NCBI RefSeq assembly: GCF_016586165.1
Contig: NZ_BCPR01000005.1
Span: 48,497-112,496, forward strand
DNA: 64,000 bases
DNA from: Dyella sp. EPa41
GTDB lineage: Bacteria; Pseudomonadota; Gammaproteobacteria; Xanthomonadales; Rhodanobacteraceae
Direction of reading: 5' to 3'
Shown here one piece after another: positions 1 through 9,024 of the stretch. The translations under genes were made by a program, and so were the position numbers. Under the pieces are notes generated by a model. It saw only the letters and a program-made list of their open reading frames with translations, ran no database searches and was not told where the DNA came from. Numbering within the stretch: the first letter of the stretch is position 1; every line of letters begins with the position of its first letter.

Positions 1-1786
1 CGTCGGCGGTTCGTCCATGTTGGGGGTAATGGCTGACGCCCACGCTGGCGGTCAGCAGCAGGCGATAGTCGAGCCCTTCCAGGGGCAGGGCCACGATGGT
101 CCTGAGGCGCTCGGCAAGCGCACGCGCCTGCCGCGGATCGCGCCCCTCCACCGCCATCACGAACTGGTCGCCGGCCATGCGCGCGAGCGGCGAGTGCACC
201 GGCAAGGCGGCCTGGAAACGCATGGCCAGGCGCTTGAGCACCTCGTCCGCGGATAGATGGCCAATCGATTCGTTGACCATCTGGAAGCGGTCCAGCCCGA
301 TGACCATGGTGGAGAGATGCTCGGGCATGGCGGCCAGCATGGCGGCCAGGTCGCGCTCGAACAGGGGGTGATGCGGCAGGCCCGTGACCGCGTCGTGCGA
401 CGAGGCATGCGCCAGCTTCTCTTCCACCAGGCGTCGCGCGGTGGCATCGCGCGCCACCGCGTAAAGCTGGCCATCGGGCGCCGCGAAGGACACCCATTCC
501 AGGGTGTGGCGGTCACCATCCCTGCACACGCAGCCGGTGACGAACTCGTGGGCCGTCTGCCCCTGATCGTTGAAAACGGCCCCCTGCTGTTCGAAGCCGG
601 CGCCCTGCTCCACGGGGAAAAGCTCACGGTAGCTGCGACGCTTCAGCTCGTCGCTGCCGTAGCCGGTCAGCCGCTGCAACGACGGGTTGAACTGGATGAG
701 CCGGCCCGTTGCCGGATCGATGATGCAGAACAGCTCCATCGACATCTCGAAGAAGCTGTCGCGCACGCGCAGGCGATGGATGAGCCTGGCGCTTTCGATC
801 GCCACGCTGGCGACCGGCACCATCTGGTCGATGCTGTCCAGCTCATCCTGGCGCGGATAGCGCGGCTCGCGGAAATACACGGCAAAGGTGCCGAGCACGC
901 CGCCGTCGCTGCCGAAGATGGGCGTGGACCAGCACGCCTTCAGCCCGTGCGCGAGGGCGAGCGATTTGTAGCCGGCCCAGTAGGGGTGCGTCTCGATGTC
1001 GGCCACCACCACACGCTCGCGGCGCCACGCCGCAGTGCCGCAGGAGCCGCGCTCATCGCCGATTTCCAGCCCGCTCAACAAGGCGCTGTAGGCCGGCGGA
1101 AGGCTCGGCGCGGCACCGTTCATCACGTGCGCGCCCGCGTCGTCCAGCAACAGGATGGAACACAACGCGCCCGGGTTGAGCGCCTCGTGCAGCAGGGCAA
1201 TGCGCGCCAGGCTTTCCGCCAGCGGATGTTGTGCCGCGATGCCCACGAGGATGTCGTGCTGCCCCTCCGTCAGCTGCTGCGCGCGCCTGTGCAGCGTGAT
1301 CTCCTGGCAGGTCACCAGCACGCGCACGGCCTGGCCGCGCTCGTCGAGCTGCACGAGGCCACGATTCATCAGCGCCCGTAGCGACCCATCGGGATGGATG
1401 AAGCTTCCCTCGAACTCAAAGGGCTCGCCGCTTTCGCGCGCCTGCTCCAAAACCCGGGCGATGCGGGCCTGGTCCGCGGCGTGCTGCAACGACAGATAGT
1501 CCGCGAAGGACAGCTTGCGCCCGCTCCCGGGCAAGCCGTAGATATGACAAAGCTCCTCGGACAGCACGACCTGGCCGCTATCCATGTGCCACTGCAGGCT
1601 TCCGACGTGGGCCAGCTTCAGCGCCCAGCCCGGCTCGCCAGGCAATGCCTCCGGCGATCGCCCGGCAAGCGCCTCCGCCCCCGGGCTCGCCTGCGCGGGG
1701 CAACCACTCCCGCCCCCGGAGACAACGGCCTCCGTCAGGCGTCCAGACGCCTGTTGGAGTTCATCCTCGCCCGGTGTACTCCCCAT
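1..1786 (-). CDS. PAS-GAF-PAS-GGDEF sensor protein, 3' end outside window
   Basis: Open frame on the minus strand that leaves the window at base 1, so the C-terminus is missing. Translation gives an N-terminal PAS domain (about residues 55-155), a GAF domain (about 175-325, ending in a typical FAVYFREPR block), a second PAS (about 335-450) and a diguanylate-cyclase fold ending GVSHYPQHGRTAD at the window edge. The active-site motif reads AGDQF (bases 161-175) instead of GGDEF, so cyclase activity is doubtful; such domains often act as GTP-binding regulators of an attached EAL domain, which may lie beyond the edge. Probably a cytoplasmic c-di-GMP signalling protein; no membrane segment is visible. 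The ATG at 1786 has no clear Shine-Dalgarno, so the start is tentative. Confidence 0.8.
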   Translation of the reverse strand, partial: MGSTPGEDELQQASGRLTEAVVSGGGSGCPAQASPGAEALAGRSPEALPGEPGWALKLAHVGSLQWHMDSGQVVLSEELCHIYGLPGSGRKLSFADYLSLQHAADQARIARVLEQARESGEPFEFEGSFIHPDGSLRALMNRGLVQLDERGQAVRVLVTCQEITLHRRAQQLTEGQHDILVGIAAQHPLAESLARIALLHEALNPGALCSILLLDDAGAHVMNGAAPSLPPAYSALLSGLEIGDERGSCGTAAWRRERVVVADIETHPYWAGYKSLALAHGLKACWSTPIFGSDGGVLGTFAVYFREPRYPRQDELDSIDQMVPVASVAIESARLIHRLRVRDSFFEMSMELFCIIDPATGRLIQFNPSLQRLTGYGSDELKRRSYRELFPVEQGAGFEQQGAVFNDQGQTAHEFVTGCVCRDGDRHTLEWVSFAAPDGQLYAVARDATARRLVEEKLAHASSHDAVTGLPHHPLFERDLAAMLAAMPEHLSTMVIGLDRFQMVNESIGHLSADEVLKRLAMRFQAALPVHSPLARMAGDQFVMAVEGRDPRQARALAERLRTIVALPLEGLDYRLLLTASVGVSHYPQHGRTAD

Positions 1787-2007
1787 AACGGCCCGGCCCC
1801 CGAAACAAGACGGCTGGCTGACCGGCTCAGGTTACGCCCGTCCGATACGCCGGTCCAATGCTGCGCTTGCCGGCCCCGATGGCGTGGCCATGACCGGGGT
1901 GCCCTTCGATGCTCGGGACCCAGGACAGGAACATTCCGCAACCAGCGGACGCAATACCCACCCGCTCACCGGGAAGATCGCCTTGCCTTCCGCCCCGCCT
2001 CGACACG

Positions 2008-2457
2008 CTAGGAAGAGAACGTGTAACTCCGTATATGCATGAACTCGGCGATGGAACCGCCATCCTGCTTTTTGCGTATCAGCACATCCACATCGAGGTC
2101 GACTTTTGTGGGACACACGACCTGCTGCTTCTTCTTGCAGCGGTCGCTTACTTCGTGGAAGAACGCCACAACGCTCTGGTCGCCGTGCGTTCTCAAGGGG
2201 TGCTCGACATCCAGCGTCTTCTGCTTGTCGCAGGTTTCATCGAAGAGCGCCGAGTAATACATCTCGTCCGATTTGTAGACCGCCTTCAGACGAACCACCT
2301 TGCCCACGTACGCGTTGGGATGCCCCCTCACGGCACAGATGGTCTCCACTGGCGCATCCGTGGCGGATTCCGGTGCACCAGGGGCCGACGATGCGCGGCA
2401 TGCCTGCGCCGGAAGCAGGCAGAAAGCCATCAAACACACGAAGATCCTGGTGATCAT
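2008..2457 (-). CDS. Secreted protein of unknown function
   Basis: 149-aa protein. Start chosen at the ATG at 2457 because AGGGG lies about 8 bases upstream and it begins a signal peptide (MITRIFVCLMAFCLLPAQA, then CRASS); a longer frame from 2517 would bury the signal. The last residue before the Cys is not a classical lipobox, so a signal peptidase I site is more likely. The mature part contains ICAVRGHPNAYVGKVVRLKA, the look of a small OB-fold-like beta domain, and four Cys. I do not recognise a named family. It stands alone between the sensor gene and a plus-strand secreted protein. Likely periplasmic. Confidence 0.65.
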   Translation of the reverse strand: MITRIFVCLMAFCLLPAQACRASSAPGAPESATDAPVETICAVRGHPNAYVGKVVRLKAVYKSDEMYYSALFDETCDKQKTLDVEHPLRTHGDQSVVAFFHEVSDRCKKKQQVVCPTKVDLDVDVLIRKKQDGGSIAEFMHIRSYTFSS

Positions 2458-2751
2458 GACGCTGCCCCTGTGTCTGGCGGTCGTTCCAAAGATGGACCGA
2501 TGCTTCGGCAACATCATCGAATGGTTGCTGCGTCCACTTCAAGCCAAAGCCAAGGTCAAAGGCGCGGGAAGTTGGCGGCCCGCTCCAGCATGACCCACGG
2601 AATGCCGTCTCAAGGCACGGCCAGCATCGCGATGAATTGAAGTGGTCAGCACCTCGAACGACCGAGCGAATCGCCCTTCCCTTTTCCCATGGAACATTTG
2701 TCGGGCGCCACGTTCATAGCTTGAGCGGATGAGCGAGAGGTTGCATGGGAG

Positions 2752-3387
2752 ATGAAGAGTGTTTGGATCATCGGATGGATGGCACTCGTGGCGTGCGCTG
2801 ACACGCTCGCGGCCGCGACGATGGAGGCGTCATCTCCAAAGCCGGACCAAGAGGTTCTGAGGACGATATTGGCGCTTCAATGCGAGGAAGCGGATGCCAT
2901 GGAAGTCATCCTTTCGTCCCGGCCGTTTTTCCCCAAGGTTGCCCGAACGGATTTGCTCAATCCATTTGGAGACTTGACCAGCACCCTGGTTCCACCATTG
3001 ATCCAGCGGACACGCGACACGCGTTCACTGCCGGAGGGCATCACGTGCGGCGCAATCCACCGGGTGGATGACCAGCGCATCGCCAAGGCATTGACGACGC
3101 GCGCACCGGCTCCCCCCTATCCAGTGGCGACGGGCGCTCGGTTGCCCATTGCACCAGGATCGGCCTTTGGTGAGACCTTCCCCACGGCCTCATCGCTGCT
3201 TCGAATCAGCATGCCGGCCTATTCCGCCAGCGGTGACGTGGCCATGGTCTATACGTACGAGCAGTGCGGCGGCGATTGCATCTATGAGAACTACTTCGTC
3301 GCCCGATACATAGAGGGCCATTGGCGCGTGATCCTCAACAGAAGGTCGCACACCTGGAACTACGATCCACCCGTCCAGAGCAAGTGA
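2752..3387 (+). CDS. Secreted protein of unknown function
   Basis: 211-aa protein with a short signal sequence (MKSVWIIGWMALVACADTLAAA). The body contains four Cys, one pair in EQCGGDCIYENYF followed by WRVILNRRSHTWNY near the C-terminus, which looks like the last strand of a small beta-rich domain. No recognised family. An AGG lies about 12 bases upstream of the ATG. The gene ends in a perfect hairpin (next entry), so it is monocistronic. Probably periplasmic or secreted. Confidence 0.65.
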   Translation: MKSVWIIGWMALVACADTLAAATMEASSPKPDQEVLRTILALQCEEADAMEVILSSRPFFPKVARTDLLNPFGDLTSTLVPPLIQRTRDTRSLPEGITCGAIHRVDDQRIAKALTTRAPAPPYPVATGARLPIAPGSAFGETFPTASSLLRISMPAYSASGDVAMVYTYEQCGGDCIYENYFVARYIEGHWRVILNRRSHTWNYDPPVQSK

Positions 3388-3411
3388 GGCGCGCAGAGCG
3401 CGCCTCACTTT
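3384..3411 (+). terminator. Intrinsic terminator of the secreted protein gene
   Basis: Perfect 11-base inverted repeat (GTGAGGCGCGC, loop AGA) overlapping the stop codon at 3387 and followed by TTT. The stem begins inside the last codons of the gene. Confidence 0.7.
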
Positions 3412-3425
3412 GGGAAGGCCGGAAG

Positions 3426-3605
3426 TCAGGCCGTGCAAACAAAGAAGTGGCTTCCGTAGGGCGTTTGGAAGCAGAACCCGCGGCCAAAGGGCACAGTGAA
3501 TCCGTAGTACGGGTTTTCACTGTTGCTGGCGTTGTCCACCGACAGGCCGTAGTAGAACTCGCCGCCTGAAACCAATTCGCACTGACTCATATCGATTTCT
3601 TTCAT
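3426..3605 (-). CDS. Double-glycine-leader peptide (bacteriocin/RiPP-like precursor)
   Basis: 59-aa peptide. The ATG at 3605 is preceded by GGAGA with 7-base spacing, better than the upstream in-frame start at 3641. Residues 1-15 read MKEIDMSQCELVSGG, a textbook Gly-Gly leader (acidic and hydrophobic positions before GG). The predicted 44-residue core starts EFYYG, is rich in Tyr, Phe, Gly and Asn and has two Cys (core positions 30 and 42) that could form a disulfide. Leaders of this kind are cut by C39-peptidase ABC exporters; no exporter, immunity or modification gene is visible nearby, so it is an orphan precursor. The peptide could be a bacteriocin, signal or modified peptide; function is inferred only from the leader. 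Confidence 0.65.
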   Translation of the reverse strand: MKEIDMSQCELVSGGEFYYGLSVDNASNSENPYYGFTVPFGRGFCFQTPYGSHFFVCTA

Positions 3606-4044
3606 GGATACGTCTCCATTGCTATGCGTGTGAGCGGACAACCCCGCCCAGGTCTAGACGCCCGCTAGCTTTACGGCGTTTGATAATCAACGCTGGTACG
3701 CGCGGCTATGGCCAACCTATTCGCCAACTGAAAACTGACGTACGGTCGCGGGCCGTCTGACCTTCGTTTTATCGGATCCACGAAAGAATGAGCATAAGAA
3801 CATTCTTAAAAGTACGACCATTGAGCGATCACTGACAGCAGACCAACAGCATGCCGATCAGGCTGGGTCTACGCCCACGGATAAACAAGGTGAAGGTCTA
3901 CGCAAATCGCGTGCTGCCGACGGCCATCTCGGCTTGGCCCGATGCCGACGACCATTACGTACATATCTGAAGATCCGGCATCGCCACCATGGCCTTTTCC
4001 TCAAATGGTGGTTGGCGAATCGCGTGAGCGGCTACAAAGATCCG
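3606..4044. other. Intergenic stretch upstream of the peptide gene
   Basis: No gene seen. It is less GC-rich than its surroundings and holds a near-palindrome TAAGAACATTCTTA at about 3795-3808 that could be an operator for the peptide gene; this is only a visual match. Confidence 0.35.
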
Positions 4045-4386
4045 CTAGTCAACGCCAGGAGGCGGACGGTCTTTCGGGGACGGGTACAGGCATGTGGGGA
4101 TGCATTTGCCCTCGCGCGCCAGGTCGTACCGCGCCTGCAATGCCAGCCAATAGAGCGCGGAGGTGGGCAGCACCGCGGCAAGCCGCATGGCGTACCGTGG
4201 CGTTATGCGCCGGGTGCCGGTGATGACCTCCTTGATATGCACCGCCTGGATGCCCGTACGGCGCGCGAGCTGTGCGGGATTCATCGCCTCGGGGCGCATG
4301 TAGTCGTTCAACAGCACCTCGCCGGGCGAACGCAGGCGGAATGCCGGATCCACGCCCAGGCATGGCGTGAGCTTGATGAGTTCCAT
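4045..4386 (-). CDS. higA: HigA-family addiction-module antidote (orphan)
   Basis: 113 aa from the ATG at 4386 (AAGG about 8 bases upstream); a longer frame from 4410 lacks this signal. The HTH region matches HigA/VapI antitoxins: SPGEVLLNDYMRPEAMNPAQ, then LARRTGIQAVHIKEVITGTR, RRITPRYAMRLAAVLPTSALYWLALQ. In this family the protein binds its own operator and neutralises a RelE-like HigB encoded immediately upstream. No HigB lies in the 143 bases before it or in the next gene, so it is either an orphan regulator or what is left of a toxin-antitoxin pair. It sits at the edge of the restriction island. Confidence 0.85.
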   Translation of the reverse strand: MELIKLTPCLGVDPAFRLRSPGEVLLNDYMRPEAMNPAQLARRTGIQAVHIKEVITGTRRITPRYAMRLAAVLPTSALYWLALQARYDLAREGKCIPTCLYPSPKDRPPPGVD

Positions 4387-4529
4387 GGACTTACCTTCCC
4401 TGTCGGACACGCCCGTAGAACGGGCGGGTGCTTACGACCATTCGCGTCAGTGAATGCCTAACGGCCATGTCAGCGATTGCCATAGTTGCGGCGCATCGCC
4501 ATGGCGGCCGATGCGCTGCGGGGTGGCAA

Positions 4530-4874
4530 TCATTGGACGGCGGGAGGATTCACCGGAGCCTCGTGAACGAGCAGCCTGGCGTACTGCTGCAGGCATTGGA
4601 TGGCCGTGCCGAAACTGGCGATTTCAGCCACGGAAAGCGGCCACGCCAGCGGTCTGCCGGCGTAACCCCGTACCTGCGCCAGGCGGCATCGCTCGCTGTC
4701 GATGCGCAACCGCGTCAGTGCCAACACCGCCAGGGCGATGTCGGCACGGGTGCCTCGACGGAAGGTTTCAGGCCACGCCACGCCCGTAGGAGAAAGGTCA
4801 TCGGGCGGGCCAGTGAGGGTGTCGTCAGCGGGAACTGACGAGCGAACGCGTACCGTATGATCGCGGTTAGCCAT
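4530..4874 (-). CDS. Protein of unknown function
   Basis: 114 aa. The ATG at 4874 has AAGG upstream at good spacing; a TTG two codons earlier is possible. The second half is a predicted helical segment (IALAVLALTRLRIDSERCRL and IASFGTAIQCLQQYARLLVH); the N-terminal third is low in structure. No domain recognised. It is 143 bases upstream of the HigA gene on the same strand but does not look like a HigB toxin. Confidence 0.5.
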   Translation of the reverse strand: MANRDHTVRVRSSVPADDTLTGPPDDLSPTGVAWPETFRRGTRADIALAVLALTRLRIDSERCRLAQVRGYAGRPLAWPLSVAEIASFGTAIQCLQQYARLLVHEAPVNPPAVQ

Positions 4875-5227
4875 GATCAACCTTGGTCGTTGGTAATGGT
4901 CAGCGGGTCGTGGGTGTTAACGGCACTCACGGCCCGCGCTTCATGACTTTGATGTCATGGTCACTCGCGAAGCCTTCCAAATTGACCGCGCGAATGACCT
5001 CTCGAAACTAGCGATCGGCACGCATATCGTCTGTCAGGCTAGAGCCAGATGGACGTACGCCTAGCAGAATGTGGCGGGTGCGCGAATGCTGGTCGGACTG
5101 CGTGTCAGTGATGGACCACAGGTGGAATGCGAAGACGGCGTGGATACGGAGCTTTCCAACCTCGCAAGTATCCAGCCGTTGAACGAAAAGAACAGCCAAG
5201 GTCTGCAAACGCCAACGCAGGGCTCAA
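4875..5227. other. Intergenic stretch between defence operon and unknown gene
   Basis: No supported gene; short open frames here lack ribosome sites. Contains a small inverted repeat ATGAC-TTTGAT-GTCAT near 4944-4960, possibly an operator or a weak terminator. Confidence 0.35.
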
Positions 5228-6361
5228 TTAACCAACTAGTCCGAACGCATCCATGAGACGTTCGATCGTATGTGGCCACGAGGCCACAGTTGGTTTCGCT
5301 ACAGAATTTTGGTTGCCGAACAGGCCCGGCTCGCGGATAGCCTTAGTCTCTGGAACGGTGGCAAGCCACTTGATCGGCACGAACACCTCCATCGTTTCGG
5401 AGCTATCGGCATGACCGCGTATCACCTCGTTCACGGTGTCCAAGTCGATATATCGGCATCGACCTTGCTTCGTATCGACGGTGAAATCCAGTGCGGATGT
5501 TGGCTCACCCGTTACTACTCCGACGCCAAGATACCCGACGCCTGGTCGGTTAACCCATACTCGAGCGCCCGGTGTCAGTAGGTTCAAAGTACGCGTAAAC
5601 CAGTGTCCTCCACCGGCGCTGATAAAACCGTACCTGCAAGCGTCATCCCATGAGCGAGCGGCATCATTGCCATAATTGGCGTAGAACTCACCGTTCCAAG
5701 GTACCCGTTCGCGACGCGCATCGTTCTCAACCAATTGCTTGTCCCGCACCTTGACCTGGAATTCTTCGGCCTCCCTCAAAGGGATGATCTGATTGAAATC
5801 CAACAGCAATCGATCGCGCACTTGGTATGCGTTGACCCTGAAGCAGGTGATATCCACGCGTTTGTCGCGCAGCCACAGTACGGAACTGGTGAGCTCGCGC
5901 GAGAAGTCCTCAGAAAAGAGGATGATGCGCACATCTTGGGCGAAATCATCTTCATTGGGTTCGCTCCATCGGAGGAACTCCAGCAGCATGTCCTGCGCGC
6001 TGGCTCCAGCGCTAGGACCAAGAAAAATGCGATATGCATCCACGGCCTGCGCAAACGTCATAGTAGACACCATCGCCGCGTAGCGGATGGACTGTAGATC
6101 CATGTGGTGGCCAGTGTCGCCACGTTTGAGTTCGATCACGACCAAATTGCCCATGCGGTCGACAGCAAGCAGGTCCACCCTGCGTTTCGAGTCGTCCCAG
6201 TCTCCAAACTCTTCCGAGATAACCAGAAGATCTGGTAGGAGCTGAACCAGGTGCGCGCGCAGCAGTCGTTGCAGATCGCGTCGTTCGCGAATTTGCGCAT
6301 CAGCCAGGCTAGTGGGGACGAGCCTGGAAAGACGGTCATCGACGACTTCAAAGAATGCCAT
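5228..6361 (-). CDS. PD-(D/E)XK nuclease-like protein linked to the type I R-M operon
   Basis: 377 aa, last gene of the restriction operon, 24 bases after hsdM, with AAGGAG before the ATG. The N-terminal domain has the nuclease core E50 ... D63 (RVDLLAVDRMGNLVVIELKR) and E77-L-K79, the D-ExK arrangement of NucS/DUF91-type endonucleases. The C-terminal 170 residues form a separate unknown domain with GARVWVNRPGVGYLGVGVV, which looks like a small beta barrel. Known members are often encoded inside or beside type I systems; whether it cuts DNA in cis with HsdR or acts on its own against phage is inference. Confidence 0.75.
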   Translation of the reverse strand: MAFFEVVDDRLSRLVPTSLADAQIRERRDLQRLLRAHLVQLLPDLLVISEEFGDWDDSKRRVDLLAVDRMGNLVVIELKRGDTGHHMDLQSIRYAAMVSTMTFAQAVDAYRIFLGPSAGASAQDMLLEFLRWSEPNEDDFAQDVRIILFSEDFSRELTSSVLWLRDKRVDITCFRVNAYQVRDRLLLDFNQIIPLREAEEFQVKVRDKQLVENDARRERVPWNGEFYANYGNDAARSWDDACRYGFISAGGGHWFTRTLNLLTPGARVWVNRPGVGYLGVGVVTGEPTSALDFTVDTKQGRCRYIDLDTVNEVIRGHADSSETMEVFVPIKWLATVPETKAIREPGLFGNQNSVAKPTVASWPHTIERLMDAFGLVG

Positions 6362-6385
6362 GGACAGTTCTCCTTGGAGGGCCGG

Positions 6386-7855
6386 CTACTGATCGCTAGT
6401 CCGCGGAAGTCCTGCTGCAACCTCGCGGAATGAAGCCAGCGCCGATTCCAGATGCTCCATGATTTCCTGTGCCAGCACGTCCGGCGGCGGCAGGTTGTCG
6501 AGGTTGTCGAGGCTCTCGTCCTTGAGCCAGAAGATGTCGAGGCTGGCCTTGTCTCGGGCGATCAGGGTTTTGTAGTCGAAGTATTTGAAGCGCTCGGTTT
6601 CCTTGCGCTTGTGGCGATTGGCTGGGTGATAGCAGGCGATGAAGTCCTGCAAGTCATCGCGCTTGAGCGTTTTGGTTTTCAGGGTGAAGTGTTTGTTGGT
6701 GCGCAGGTCGTAGATCCACACGCCCTTGGTGTGCACTTTACCGTCCTTGGGCTTGTTATCGAAGAACAGCACGTTCGCCTTCACACCCTGCGCATAGAAG
6801 ATGCCAGTGGGCAGACGCAGCAGGGTGTGGACGTCGCAGGTTTCCAGCAGCTTTCGGCGGATCTTTTCACCAGCACCACCTTCGAACAACACGTTGTCCG
6901 GTAGCACCACGGCGGCCTGGCCGGTGGTCTTGAGCATCGAGACGATGTGCTGCAGGAAGTTGAGTTGTTTGTTCGAGGTGGTCTGCCAGAAGTCCTGGCG
7001 CTCGTAAGTCAGCGCGTCGCGGTCTTCCTCGCCGTCCTCGTTGGTGATGGTCATGCTGCTCTTCTTACCGAAGGGCGGATTGGCCAACACGTAGTCAAAG
7101 GTCTTGTACGGCTCTGAGATCAGCGCGTCGGAGCGTTCCACCGCAGGGGCTCCGTCCAGCTCGCCGATGTTGTGCAGGAACAGGTTCATCAGACACATGC
7201 GGCGCGTGCTGGGCACGATCTCGTTGCCATGGAAGGTCTCGTTTCGGAGAAAGCGCGCCTGCTTCCGGTCCAGGTGCATGCCCGGCCGGGTTAGCCAGGC
7301 ATGCACGCCTAAGAAGAAGCCGCCCGTGCCGCAGGCCGGGTCCGCCACGGTCTTCAGCGGCTCGGGGTTCACGCACTCCACCATCGCCTCGATCAGCGCG
7401 CGTGGGGTGAAGTACTGGCCTGCGCCGCTCTTGGTGTCCTCGGCGTTCTTCTGCAATAGGCCCTCGTAGAGGTCGCCCTTCACGTCGGCATCCAGGCTCA
7501 GCCAGTTTTCGGCGTCGATCATCTGCACCAGCCGGCTCAGTTTGGCTGGGTCCTGGATCTTGTTCTGTGCCTTGAAGAAGATCGCGCCCAGCATGCCCGG
7601 CTCTTCGCCCAGCTTGTGCAGTACGGTGAGGTAGTGCGCTTCTAGCGGCTCGCCGGTCTTGTTACGCAGCGTGGTCCAGTTACAGCTGCGCGGAATGTGC
7701 GTGTCGCGGTTATGCGGCGGCTGGGCGTACTCGTGCGCCAGCTTGAGAAACAGCAGGTAAGTGAGCTGTTCCAGGTAGTCGCCGTAGCCCACGCCGTCGT
7801 CGCGCAGGGTGTGGCAGAAGTTCCAGATCTTTTGGACAAGGGTGTTGGAATTCAC
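6386..7855 (-). CDS. hsdM: Type I restriction-modification DNA methyltransferase subunit
   Basis: 489 aa, GTG start at 7855 with GGAG six bases upstream. N-terminal HsdM_N helical domain, then N6-adenine methyltransferase domain: SAM-binding motif I DPACGTGGF (residues 172-180) and catalytic NPPF (259-262). Works with HsdS to methylate adenines in the bipartite target, protecting host DNA, and with HsdR to form the restriction complex. It comes after hsdS and abi in the operon instead of before hsdS, and a 154-base AT-richer gap upstream may carry its own promoter. Length is normal and no damage is visible. Confidence 0.95.
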   Translation of the reverse strand: MNSNTLVQKIWNFCHTLRDDGVGYGDYLEQLTYLLFLKLAHEYAQPPHNRDTHIPRSCNWTTLRNKTGEPLEAHYLTVLHKLGEEPGMLGAIFFKAQNKIQDPAKLSRLVQMIDAENWLSLDADVKGDLYEGLLQKNAEDTKSGAGQYFTPRALIEAMVECVNPEPLKTVADPACGTGGFFLGVHAWLTRPGMHLDRKQARFLRNETFHGNEIVPSTRRMCLMNLFLHNIGELDGAPAVERSDALISEPYKTFDYVLANPPFGKKSSMTITNEDGEEDRDALTYERQDFWQTTSNKQLNFLQHIVSMLKTTGQAAVVLPDNVLFEGGAGEKIRRKLLETCDVHTLLRLPTGIFYAQGVKANVLFFDNKPKDGKVHTKGVWIYDLRTNKHFTLKTKTLKRDDLQDFIACYHPANRHKRKETERFKYFDYKTLIARDKASLDIFWLKDESLDNLDNLPPPDVLAQEIMEHLESALASFREVAAGLPRTSDQ

Positions 7856-7958
7856 AACATACTCCGTAAAGGCCTTTCGGCGAACTCTCGTTCATCTGCC
7901 GATTGGCCTCTGATATTGAAATTTTCTTTATGCGCCCTTACCCTAGCGCGTAACACGG

Positions 7959-8001
7959 CCCCCGCCTCTACGTCGAAAGATGCACGCGGGGGTTCTTTTT
8001 T
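7959..8001 (+). terminator. Plus-strand terminator-like hairpin between abi and hsdM
   Basis: CCCCCGC at 7959-7965 pairs with GCGGGGG at 7986-7992 and is followed on the plus strand by TTCTTTTTT. It is oriented against the direction of the operon, so it may stop antisense transcription or be a scar of the abi insertion. Confidence 0.45.
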
Positions 8002-8009
8002 GTCCGGAA

Positions 8010-8978
8010 TCACCACCAGGACTCCCACTTCGGCGGTGTGCCCATGTCGATCACAGATCGTGGCTGCGCCACGCGCTGTTCAGGGAACGACCGGAGGTGC
8101 TCGGCAAGTCGCACATGCCATGCCGTGCCGGGGCAGATCCGGCGAACCATGTGCCGGCAGATGGCGAGCAGCAGGAACGGCTTGGCAAGCAGATCGTTGT
8201 TGCCCGCGAATGCATCGCACCAGGCGATCTCTCCGTGCGCAGGCAGCTTGGGTTGCTCCACCACATTGCGGTTCCATAACCGGCTGTGATGCGCCACCAA
8301 GTTGCGCAGGTAGCTGAGTGACCGCAGCCACGACTGGAACACCTTCCAATCGACGACGCCATACTTGGCGGCAATTTTCATCTGGTCGGGCACCTTCATC
8401 ATGGCGAACAGCTGCGACATGGTGCCGAAGTCCCACACCTCGATGGCGACCCAGATTGGCAGATCCGGGCCGTGCTTCCGGTGGTAGTGTTTGACGAAAT
8501 CCTCTTTAGAGCGCGCGACGAGCTGCTGGTAACGGTCGCGCCACGCCGCATGGGCCGTGCGGCCATCGCGTTGCAGTTTACCGGCAAAGCCGGGGTGCAG
8601 TTCAGCCGGGTCGAGGTGGGCGAACGTGTTGCGTTCACCCAGCAAGTAGGCCATATCCACGCGCAAAGCCACCTCGATGCGTTCCAGCGCATCCAGGGTG
8701 ATCAGCCGCAGCTTCTTGTCGAACAAATACAGGTTTACCGCTTCGACAAAACGGGTTCCATCCTGAAATGCGTCGGTGCGCTGGTGGGTGATCCGGCCGG
8801 TGTCTGCCTCCTGCTGCATCGACCAGATGCGGAAGGGGTACCAGTAGGCGCTGAGCCGGTAGTAGCCGATTCGCGACAGGTAGCTGGCCGCTGCCGCATC
8901 GTCGTCGACAGCCATACCGCGTGCCTTCAGCAGTTGCAGTTGATCCGCGAAGCTCTTCCATGGTCGTGCGTAGTTCAT
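8010..8978 (-). CDS. Abi family (Abi_2/AbiD-AbiF) abortive infection protein
   Basis: 322 aa. Shows the Abi_2 signature near the N-terminus (SYLSRIGYYRLSAYWYPF, residues 32-49) and a HEPN-type R-x4-H motif, RNLVAH (225-230), followed by HSRLWNR, the likely RNase site. Family members are phage-triggered toxins that arrest the infected cell. The ATG at 8978 overlaps the TGA of the unshifted hsdS reading frame as ATGA, so it was translationally coupled to hsdS. Its place inside the restriction operon suggests a back-up that acts when restriction fails; that link is inference. Confidence 0.85.
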   Translation of the reverse strand: MNYARPWKSFADQLQLLKARGMAVDDDAAAASYLSRIGYYRLSAYWYPFRIWSMQQEADTGRITHQRTDAFQDGTRFVEAVNLYLFDKKLRLITLDALERIEVALRVDMAYLLGERNTFAHLDPAELHPGFAGKLQRDGRTAHAAWRDRYQQLVARSKEDFVKHYHRKHGPDLPIWVAIEVWDFGTMSQLFAMMKVPDQMKIAAKYGVVDWKVFQSWLRSLSYLRNLVAHHSRLWNRNVVEQPKLPAHGEIAWCDAFAGNNDLLAKPFLLLAICRHMVRRICPGTAWHVRLAEHLRSFPEQRVAQPRSVIDMGTPPKWESWW

Positions 8979-9024
8979 TCGTGTGCCTTGGCTTCGCGGC
9001 CGCGCTTCCGAGTGCTGGCCTGAC

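Noticed and set aside
257..1381. 374-aa plus-strand open frame across the sensor gene
   Set aside because: It is the antisense shadow of the GC-rich PAS-GAF-GGDEF gene; the minus frame shows clear domains.
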